A stretch of 33,538 nt of DNA from Synechococcus sp. PNGco_S_binSS4 (GTDB lineage Bacteria > Cyanobacteriota > Cyanobacteriia > PCC-6307 > Cyanobiaceae). Every line of letters starts with the position of its first letter. The stretch's first letter is position 1. The position numbers and the translations under genes were made by a program. The notes under the pieces were generated by a model. It saw only the letters and a list, made by a program, of their open reading frames with translations. It ran no database searches and was not told where the DNA came from. Below, one piece after another: positions 28,254 to 33,538 of this stretch. The DNA is taken from positions 1-33,538 of the forward strand of contig RKSC01000024.1 in the NCBI GenBank assembly GCA_007571085.1. The letters are read 5' to 3'.

Positions 28254-28486
28254 GGCTTGTTACTGCCCCCCATGGGCCGCAGATTCACGAAGGGGGATAA
28301 AAGAATCAGACCTGGGAACAGAAGAAACACCAATCCGTAGGTGAATAAACGCTCCACCTTCCCCATGGTGTGCCAGCGCCGGTGAAGCCAGGCCATCAAG
28401 GCTGCTGGAGCCACAATGAGATAGGTGCCCCCCAGGGCCCCATAGAGCCCCAGAAGCAGAAGGGTGTCAAGAGATGGTAAGAGCAT
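28250..28486 (-). CDS. ndhL: NAD(P)H-quinone oxidoreductase subunit L
   Basis: This is a small membrane subunit of the cyanobacterial NDH-1 complex, which takes part in cyclic electron flow, respiration and CO2 uptake. The 78 residues show two transmembrane segments, [23 protein letters not shown] and [20 protein letters not shown], separated by the conserved basic loop [12 protein letters not shown]. The gene lies next to the DUF3007 gene and trpA as in related genomes. Confidence 0.91.
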   Translation of the reverse strand: MLLPSLDTLLLLGLYGALGGTYLIVAPAALMAWLHRRWHTMGKVERLFTYGLVFLLFPGLILLSPFVNLRPMGGSNKP

Positions 28487-28525
28487 GGCTACAGCGGATG
28501 GAGAACCATGGAGAGCAAAACATCA

Positions 28526-28599
28526 TGCCCGTGGCGGGAGTCGAACCCGCACTGGAGCGATTTTAAGTCGCCTGTCTCTGCCAATTGGACTACACGGGC
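28526..28599 (-). tRNA. tRNA with leucine UAA anticodon, class I body
   Basis: This 74-nt tRNA folds cleanly. The acceptor stem is GCCCGTG with CACGGGC and discriminator A73. The D-stem is 3 bp, GTC with GAC, with an 11-nt loop. The anticodon stem is GGCGA with TCGCT, with loop CTTAAAA, so the anticodon is UAA. The T-stem is GCGGG with CCCGC and loop TTCGACT. The variable region is only 5 nt. Leucine tRNAs normally have a long variable arm, so leucine identity is from the anticodon only. No 3' CCA is encoded and no intron is present. Confidence 0.9.
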
Positions 28600-28689
28600 C
28601 AGGATGATGAAGCTGGGGGCTCCAGCTTAAGTCAGACTCATGGGGAAGCTCCACCCATATCATTGCCATCATGACCAATCCAGAGCCCC

Positions 28690-28932
28690 ATGGCCAATCC
28701 AGAGCAGTCTTTGCCCCCTGTGCATACGGTGGCCCGTCAGCAGTTGGTGGAAACCCTGGCTGATCAGGTGCTCAGTGCTGTGGGGCACCATGGGGAACTG
28801 GAACGCCAGAGCTGGCTCCAGATTCACACCCACATCCACGGAACTGCGCCCCTGGAATATGATATTCGTCCTGTTCCTGAAGCCCTTTACCTGGAGGTGT
28901 TGGCTAAGGCACGGCAGAAAAAGATCCATTGA
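28690..28932 (+). CDS. Small hypothetical protein
   Basis: This 80-residue reading frame has plausible coding character: a helical N-terminal part (VARQQLVETLADQVLSAVGHHG) and a strand-like HTHIHGTAPLEYDIRPV. I do not recognise a family. The start is ambiguous: a near-tandem 19-bp duplication (28671-28708) creates two copies of ATG-rCC-AATCCAGAGC. Only the second (28690) is in frame with this gene. It lies about 90 bp beyond the divergent tRNA and before the next hypothetical gene on the same strand. Confidence 0.6.
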   Translation: MANPEQSLPPVHTVARQQLVETLADQVLSAVGHHGELERQSWLQIHTHIHGTAPLEYDIRPVPEALYLEVLAKARQKKIH

Positions 28933-28966
28933 ATACCTCAGCTGAGTGCCTCAGCCTGGTCACTCA

Positions 28967-29353
28967 ATGGACAACAGCTGGCCCACAAAACCGCAACAAC
29001 CCATGGTGTCAATCCCTTCTTTCCCCCATGCAGATTCCGGTAATGGCAAGGAACCTAAGGATCCTGATATTGAGGAGAGGCGCAGGGCTGCTGAGGCATT
29101 GGGGAAAGCTTTTCAAGCTGTCCTAGAGCGAGAAGAGCAGGCCCTACGGGAGCAGTTTTCTGAAGGATTTAATCCCATGGAGGCCCAGGCCAGGGCATTG
29201 CTCTGGCTCCTAGCCCTCCAGGACTTTCACATGAAAGCGGTGAAAGAGGCCATTGCCAGCAACAAAGCAGAAATGCTCAGTGGCTGGGCAGAGGACTTGG
29301 GCAAGCTCTCTGCCACTATCACCATCCTGGAGACGATCCAGCCAGTTCTATAG
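28967..29353 (+). CDS. Conserved hypothetical protein, helical
   Basis: This protein of about 128 residues has a flexible N-terminus and a predicted all-helical core: RRAAEALGKAFQAVLEREEQALREQF, then FNPMEAQARALLWLLALQDFHMKAVKEAI and a final helix. No catalytic motif is seen. The pattern looks like a real, conserved soluble picocyanobacterial protein of unknown function. A GTG seven codons upstream could also start it, as could the later ATG before VSIPSF. It converges on the HLIP gene. Confidence 0.7.
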   Translation: MDNSWPTKPQQPMVSIPSFPHADSGNGKEPKDPDIEERRRAAEALGKAFQAVLEREEQALREQFSEGFNPMEAQARALLWLLALQDFHMKAVKEAIASNKAEMLSGWAEDLGKLSATITILETIQPVL

Positions 29354-29378
29354 CTGGATAATCTGTAGCTGGAAAAAC

Positions 29379-29618
29379 CTATCCGATGCCCAGCAAGGCA
29401 TGGGTTAAGGCATCACCGCCAAAGAGCAGCTCGGTGGCCAGTAAGGCAACGAAGCCCACCATGGCCATGCGACCATTCAGCTTTTCAGCACGCTCATGGA
29501 AGCCCCAACCTTGGTCAGCATCCACCACTAACATGCGGGGTTCACGGGCAAAGGCATTGAGACGCCCACCATCTTCAGTGGTGATGGTGGCTCCCCGGAT
29601 AATGGTGGGGGAGGACAT
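29379..29618 (-). CDS. High-light-inducible protein (HLIP)
   Basis: This is a one-helix chlorophyll-binding stress protein that protects photosystems and chlorophyll intermediates under high light. The 79 residues contain the hallmark ExxNGRxAMxGF motif as [13 protein letters not shown], with the membrane helix continuing to LLFGG. The first ~45 residues form a non-conserved soluble region. The ATG at 29618 is preferred over an upstream GTG. It is the last core gene before the accessory stretch. Confidence 0.93.
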   Translation of the reverse strand: MSSPTIIRGATITTEDGGRLNAFAREPRMLVVDADQGWGFHERAEKLNGRMAMVGFVALLATELLFGGDALTHALLGIG

Positions 29619-29635
29619 GGTTAGATCAGCTTGGC

Positions 29636-29902
29636 TCACGGGCTCCAGTGCAACAGACTAAACCGTAACAGATTGTTAAGGAGACTGTGGCTGATGGGGT
29701 GGTGGTGACCCAACCTCGGTGCAATTTCATTCATGGCCATGGGCTCCTGGACCCCAAGAACCCCTGGTTCTCCCCTTAAGGGCTTTTGGTGCAACCTGGC
29801 AAGGGAATAGATGGCTTCAGGATTCTCCCCCAGCTTCTGGATAAAAGCCTCCGGTTTCAACTGCCACCCCATACCCCTAGGCATCCCCATGGGGGCAAAC
29901 AT
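29636..29902 (-). CDS. Possible small hypothetical protein
   Basis: This 88-residue open frame begins [10 protein letters not shown] and holds a protein-like stretch, [29 protein letters not shown]. The rest is less convincing. No family is recognised. It ends 17 bp before the HLIP start on the same strand and its start overlaps the end of an upstream open frame by 26 bp, as in a compact operon. It could also be a remnant. Confidence 0.3.
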   Translation of the reverse strand: MFAPMGMPRGMGWQLKPEAFIQKLGENPEAIYSLARLHQKPLRGEPGVLGVQEPMAMNEIAPRLGHHHPISHSLLNNLLRFSLLHWSP

Positions 29903-30233
29903 AGTCTCTGTTGACCCAATAAGATTGACCTGGGTTGGGGTGATTCAGGCTGGGCTGGCAGAGGAGGCACTGACTGCACTTGACTGGCTGCCCCAACCCA
30001 TGGTGAGTGGGCTCCTCCGGCTGGGGCTCTGTTCTCTCCATCCGTGCAGCATTGGCAGCTGCCACACCAGCTCCCTGGGCCCCAGCCCGCCGTTGACGAT
30101 GAACCTCTAAGCGCTCCCTAGTGATCCGGCGCCGCTCACCATCACCTCCACTGCCCCACCACCATCCGTCAGGATGGTTTGACGAGCCATCCGCCCTATG
30201 ACAATTGCCTCCCCAGGTGATCGCCCAGCTCAT
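29877..30233 (-). CDS. Possible hypothetical protein with cysteine motif
   Basis: This frame of 118 codons from the ATG at 30233 has genome-like codon use, a basic segment (ERRRITRERLEVHRQRRAG) and a cysteine cluster CSQCLLC with a further cysteine near the end. No family is recognised. A third, weaker frame on the same strand (30196-30417) overlaps its start. Together these may be decayed pieces of former genes rather than functional ones. Confidence 0.28.
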   Translation of the reverse strand: MSWAITWGGNCHRADGSSNHPDGWWWGSGGDGERRRITRERLEVHRQRRAGAQGAGVAAANAARMERTEPQPEEPTHHGLGQPVKCSQCLLCQPSLNHPNPGQSYWVNRDYVCPHGDA

Positions 30234-30559
30234 ATGAATCAGCCATCGAGGGGCCGCTTGGTCCTTGCCACAACCGTGGTAGGGACAATGACCCATCTAC
30301 ATACCTGACTTGATCCCGCTGGTGGACGGCGGGCCGCCCCTGCACTTGCTGGTGGAAGGGAAGAGCTGCAATGGAGAGGATGTCAACAAAGGCAAGAGAA
30401 CCACCATGGAGACTCACTGGCAGCCAGCGGTGAGTGGCCTCAGCACATTTGGGTACTGGGTCTTTTTAGGGCTTGTTGATGTGTGGATTATCTTAATACT
30501 GATCCTCTGCCATGGCCCATTGGCTGTGGTTAGAGTGGTTCCATGATGGGAGGTGCAGC
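30234..30559. other. Gene-poor flank of the ATPase cassette
   Basis: About 325 bp without a confident gene. Only short overlapping frames are seen. Near the right end a weak promoter candidate (TTGTTG at 30473-30478, 15 bp, TAATAC at 30494-30499) lies about 60 bp before the ATPase start. No repeat matching the right flank of the cassette was found here. Confidence 0.45.
30548..30555 (+). promoter_or_regulatory. Strong Shine-Dalgarno site of the ATPase gene
   Basis: GGGAGGTG, with the GGAGG core ending 6 bp before the ATG at 30560. It is stronger than the sites of most neighbouring genes and decides this start over a non-ATG start 48 bp upstream. Confidence 0.7.
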
Positions 30560-31723
30560 ATGTCAAAACAACTGGACAATATGACTTTTAAGGTTGAAAG
30601 CCTGGGAGTTGTTAAGGAAGGAAAATTCACTCAGAAGCCCTTAACAATTTTCTGCGGTCCAAATAATAGTGGTAAGACCTGGTTCATGTATTCTCTATAT
30701 TACACCTATCGGCTGCTTGCTCGTCCCAAGAAAGATCCAGGCAACTTAGACGAAACTAAACATCAGTGCAGTTTAGAATCTTTGAAAAGTCATATTAATG
30801 AGAATCTGGCAAGTATTTTCAACACTAGCAAGGAACTATTGGGAAGCGCTCGCTTTATACCAAGCTTTGGGGAAGAAGAACTACAGGAGCGGATGGATAA
30901 TCTCAGCAATCCCTTCCTAATTCCTGCCGAACGCTCTGGCTTACATTTATTCTATCGTGAGCTAAGTACCCGTCGCACCGCTCTCTTGCATCATGCCTCG
31001 AAGGAAAGTATTGACCTGCATGAACTGCTGCAAGACGTTATTTCTTCCCCCTATGCCATACCAATTTCTGACTATATAACTTGGCTAAACCAGTTAGCCG
31101 AAAACCAGCGTGGTGGTTGCAGCTGCTTCCATAAGCATGGGGAATATCTGAAGCGGAACTTAGTACGTGGCAACTACAAGGTAGATAGGAGTACTAGGGC
31201 CATCACCTTCAAGCCTTACCAACTTAAGCGTGATGGCAATAGCACCAAAAGCCTGGGCCTGCACATGACATCCAGTACTGTGAAAAGCCTGTTTGGGCTC
31301 TGGTTCTATCTGGAATACCAGGCACAAACCGGTGACCTGCTGATGATTGATGAACCAGAACTCAACCTTCATCCAGAAAACCAGCGTAGGATCGCACGGT
31401 TTCTAGCAAAGCTCGTCAATGCCGGTTTGAACATTGTTATCAGTACCCATAGCGACTATATTATTCGGGAGCTGAACTCATTAATTATGCTGAGTAACAA
31501 AGGTGCCGGTGATTTGCGTAAGAAATACAAGTATGAAGATGATGAAGTGTTGGATTCCAACAAAGTGGGTGCTTACTTGTTTGATGATCGAACTATTACA
31601 CCATTTGAGATTTTACCCAGTGACGGCATTGTTGCCAGCACCTTCGATGAGGTAATCCGTGGTCTGAATGAAGTTAATGATGATATCTATTATGGATTAC
31701 AGGAGATGGAAAATGAGCAGTAA
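30560..31723 (+). CDS. OLD/AAA_15-like ABC-family ATPase, candidate defence gene
   Basis: This 387-residue protein is an ATPase of the SMC/Rad50-like AAA_15/OLD type. Walker A is GPNNSGKT with Lys39. The region before Walker B contains a degenerate signature (TSSTVKSL). Walker B is LLMIDEPELNLHP with Asp264-Glu265. A histidine switch follows (THSDYII, His297). The middle segment (about residues 60-230) is family-variable. The C-terminal stretch with GAYLFDDRTITPFEI and TFDEVIRGLNEV is common in such ATPases. This type partners small nucleases in anti-phage systems such as PARIS and Rlo. Its DNA is AT-richer than the neighbours and lacks CCATGG. The downstream gene overlaps by 11 bp. Confidence 0.88.
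   Translation: MSKQLDNMTFKVESLGVVKEGKFTQKPLTIFCGPNNSGKTWFMYSLYYTYRLLARPKKDPGNLDETKHQCSLESLKSHINENLASIFNTSKELLGSARFIPSFGEEELQERMDNLSNPFLIPAERSGLHLFYRELSTRRTALLHHASKESIDLHELLQDVISSPYAIPISDYITWLNQLAENQRGGCSCFHKHGEYLKRNLVRGNYKVDRSTRAITFKPYQLKRDGNSTKSLGLHMTSSTVKSLFGLWFYLEYQAQTGDLLMIDEPELNLHPENQRRIARFLAKLVNAGLNIVISTHSDYIIRELNSLIMLSNKGAGDLRKKYKYEDDEVLDSNKVGAYLFDDRTITPFEILPSDGIVASTFDEVIRGLNEVNDDIYYGLQEMENEQ
31701..31705 (+). promoter_or_regulatory. Shine-Dalgarno site of the downstream gene
   Basis: AGGAG inside the end of the ATPase gene, 7 bp before the ATG at 31713. It supports that start and tight co-expression of the two genes. Confidence 0.7.
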
Positions 31724-32285
31724 ATTTATCACTACGATGCAGCAGGCTATTGATGCCAGATATAAGCTGAAAAGATATGGCCGAGGCTGGATACTAAGCG
31801 ATAATGGGATGCAAACGAAAATCTGTGTTCCCAATAGGCATTCTATAGCATTTTCCCTAGATTCCAAAGAGAAACCATTGGGCTTCCTTAGTGACAAACC
31901 ACCAGAGAACCTAGCTAAAATGTGCGATGCCATTCTCTTCTGTTTTTATCAAGGCAAGATTTATCTCTTTGTGCTTGAGATGAAGACTACCCATAAAAGT
32001 CACTGCACAAAGCAATTGACAAATGGTAAACTGTTCTGTCATTGGCTAATTAGTCTATTCAAAACATACAACTACTTGGAAGAGGAGCCAACAGCCATCT
32101 CTTTATTGCTATGGAGGCCCCGGTCAAATGCAGTAAGAAAAGGAACAACGACTCATTCCCACCCCGGAGACGGTATTGTGCCAGATGAAAACCTTGATCT
32201 GCGTGACCTGTTTGATCATAGCTTTCAGATAAGGAATCAAGAAACAGTTCAGATCATAAATCTGGTTAAACGGATCGTTAAATAG
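31713..32285 (+). CDS. Candidate PD-(D/E)XK nuclease-like partner of the ATPase
   Basis: This 190-residue protein overlaps the ATPase end by 11 bp. No named family is recognised with certainty. A PD-(D/E)XK-type core is visible: Asp72 in KMCDAILFCF, then a beta strand IYLFVLEMK with Glu89-x-Lys91, and Gln101 in the next helix (KQLTNGKLFCHWL), as in many restriction-like nucleases. The N-terminus is basic and helical. The order of strands around the motif fits the fold, but the call rests on motif reading alone. Alternatives are a RloB- or AbiL-type accessory protein of unrelated fold. The pair would be a two-gene ATPase-nuclease module, plausibly anti-phage. Confidence 0.75.
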   Translation: MSSKFITTMQQAIDARYKLKRYGRGWILSDNGMQTKICVPNRHSIAFSLDSKEKPLGFLSDKPPENLAKMCDAILFCFYQGKIYLFVLEMKTTHKSHCTKQLTNGKLFCHWLISLFKTYNYLEEEPTAISLLLWRPRSNAVRKGTTTHSHPGDGIVPDENLDLRDLFDHSFQIRNQETVQIINLVKRIVK

Positions 32286-32538
32286 ATCCAGTAGCCCTAA
32301 GATCATTCATAGGATAACAATCCAGTAGCCTAGGAGCACCTGCTGCTGTCCGGGTTCACAGTTTGCCTAGGAGAGCAAAACTAAGCCGGACGCTTCCCAG
32401 CTCCACCACCTGGCAAAAACCTGGTCAGCAGCCTGCCCTTGAGGTGCTTCCCTTGGGGTTCTCCTCACCCATCACCGCCTAGGCACCTTAAAATCTGCCA
32501 ACCCATGGAATAATCCAGGGGTCATTAGCATAATTATC
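32286..32538. other. Right flank of the cassette with short direct repeats
   Basis: Non-coding stretch of about 250 bp. ATCCAGTAGCC occurs twice, at 32286-32296, directly after the nuclease stop, and at 32320-32330. CCTAGG occurs three times between about 32330 and 32485. No terminator with a uridine run is clear. Confidence 0.5.
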
Positions 32539-32972
32539 ATGCTTTACAGAGAGGTGGAACTAGATGTGCTCCAATCCATGGCCATGCGGGTGATCAATGC
32601 CAGGGCACAGTGGCTAGACAAGCCAGGCTACAGGCAGGGCAACTACCACCAGCGGGGAGAGGGAGAGGAAAGGCAATGTTTCCAGATTTATCAGGGGCAG
32701 AATCTGAACAGCGAGCAGGACTTCTCATATGGTATTGTCTATTTGCCTAACCAATATAAAAAACCGACCCTTGCCCGTTACAATGGATCAGGCCATGGGC
32801 ATGGTGACATCCGCCACTGCTCTCACATTCACTGAGCCACGGAACGTGCCATTGAAACAGACAAGAAACCCGAATGTGAGGCAAAAGCAACAGATCGGCT
32901 TCAGTTTGTAGAAGTGCCCTCCCCTGTCTGCCGGAAAACTTTAAGGTAGGAGCTTTAACGTGGGTGGATTAA
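32539..32972 (+). pseudogene. Gene with HIH-ATERAIE motif, broken by TGA and apparent frameshift
   Basis: The frame starts with the ATG at 32539 and runs 98 codons to a TGA at 32833-32835: YREVELDVLQ, then FSYGIVYLPNQ, then LARYNGSGHGHG and ending SHIH. The same frame continues without pause as ATERAIETDKKPECEAKATDR, which joins naturally to the part before the stop. A CGA to TGA change (Arg to stop) explains it. After ATDR the family-like sequence seems to continue in another frame (ALPCLPENFKV to a TAA at 32970-32972), suggesting a second lesion. From memory, small proteins with a similar HIHxATER motif exist, of unknown function. The product is probably non-functional. Confidence 0.65.
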
Positions 32973-33237
32973 ATAGATGAATTAATGATGGCCAACTGCC
33001 TTTGTTTTCATGGTCTGTGTACAGGTGCTTGATTAGCTATAGTGATCCATTCCTGCAAGGAGCTGTGGGTGATCCTAGTGAGGGAATGCTAAACCCCTTC
33101 TCCAGTGGGGCAAAGCCCAAGTTTGATGCAATAGTGATACATAGTTTACAGGCTCATTGCCTATCCGGTGCGCAAGACTGTAGCCTGCAAGATCCTAACT
33201 TGTGTATATACCTGGAAAAACACCCAAACCTACTCTG
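32973..33237. other. Uncertain stretch before the last gene
   Basis: About 265 bp. One plus-strand frame (open from 32981) ends TGATG against the next start, a possible coupled or remnant gene, but it has no ATG start and no recognised motif. Nothing else is supported. Confidence 0.35.
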
Positions 33238-33538
33238 ATGGCCCACAACACAGATGCTCTAGGCAAGCTCTTGTACCACCACCTTTGTGAGGATGTGGGC
33301 GTTGATGTGGGTCCTGATGGTGTCCTCATGCTGGGCCCCTATTTCCGGTTCCCTGCCGGAGATTCCTACCCATGCCATATCTATAATGGAACCCGGCGAC
33401 TGCTCCTGGAGCACATCATCAGTGAAACGGATTTGCATTGGGATGGGGTGTTCTGGTTCCACATTACACCTGAGGGCCTGCCAGAAGTGCTTTGGCACAA
33501 TTTACGTTCTAGTCCATGGTTGTTTTTGAAGATCAATC
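33238..33538 (+). CDS. DUF1828-like protein, 3' end outside the window
   Basis: An open frame runs from the ATG at 33238 to the window end (100 codons). LGKLLYHHLCEDVGVDVGPD, then a strand pair YFRFPAGDSYPCHIYN and a helical block GTRRLLLEHIISETDLHWDG recall DUF1828, a family of unknown role sometimes near toxin-antitoxin or defence genes. The usual segment between the last two blocks (about 25 residues around LSDxG) seems to be missing, so an internal deletion is possible. Completeness cannot be judged here. Confidence 0.55.
   Translation, partial: MAHNTDALGKLLYHHLCEDVGVDVGPDGVLMLGPYFRFPAGDSYPCHIYNGTRRLLLEHIISETDLHWDGVFWFHITPEGLPEVLWHNLRSSPWLFLKIN

Noticed and set aside
32455-32475. Yfr1-like motif (TCTCCTCACCC)
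   Set aside because: It differs from the ACTCCTCACAC core and lacks the two flanking hairpins.
33259-33498. 79-codon minus-strand frame at the window end
   Set aside because: It is antisense to the DUF1828-like frame, which has the recognisable blocks.
1-33538. CRISPR array or insertion sequence
   Set aside because: No regularly spaced repeats, transposase or terminal inverted repeats were seen.

Overview
The window is about 33.5 kb of a picocyanobacterial chromosome of moderately high GC. Evidence for this lineage is the order purC / purD / nblS-type kinase / kaiC / kaiB / rplU / rpmA, the alkane pair ADO-AAR next to accA, folE and trpF, the ndhL-DUF3007-trpA run, a high-light-inducible protein and the nbp1-Tab2 pair. 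It looks like a member of the marine Synechococcus/Prochlorococcus/Cyanobium clade. Loss of kaiA and several broken genes hint at a reduced or host-associated lineage (a sponge symbiont such as Candidatus Synechococcus spongiarum is one possibility), but that is inference.

Layout. 1-4.8 kb: bamA/omp85 and purC (minus), purD (plus). 4.8-8.7 kb: an NblS/Hik33-type sensor kinase (plus), then kaiC and kaiB (minus). The kaiA gene expected between kaiB and rplU is missing; its place is taken by a 434-bp spacer with three short tandem duplications, and the KaiC C-terminal tail that would bind KaiA is shortened and diverged. 9-11.1 kb: rplU, rpmA, truB and a YciI-like gene. 11.1-18.5 kb: a PAP2-like membrane protein and crtE, folD, a 7TM-HD phosphodiesterase, a sugar ABC permease, an M50 protease, trpF. 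18.5-23.8 kb: ADO, AAR, accA, an SDR, folE and a creatininase-family gene. 23.9-26.7 kb: nbp1, a broken Tab2 gene, and a laccase-domain gene. 26.7-29.6 kb: YciI, trpA, DUF3007 and ndhL; an unusual tRNA with a leucine UAA anticodon; two small hypotheticals; hli.

29.6-33.5 kb is accessory DNA. A gene-poor stretch leads into a more AT-rich two-gene cassette with strong Shine-Dalgarno sites: an OLD/AAA_15-like ATPase overlapping a small protein with a candidate PD-(D/E)XK nuclease core. This is the best candidate for an uncharacterised, probably anti-phage, system. After it come a gene broken by an in-frame TGA and an apparent frameshift, and a DUF1828-like gene running off the end.

Across the window the palindrome CCATGG occurs about 80 times by eye, several-fold more than base composition predicts, yet it is absent from the ATPase-nuclease cassette. 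This supports foreign origin of the cassette and suggests a HIP1-like genome signature.
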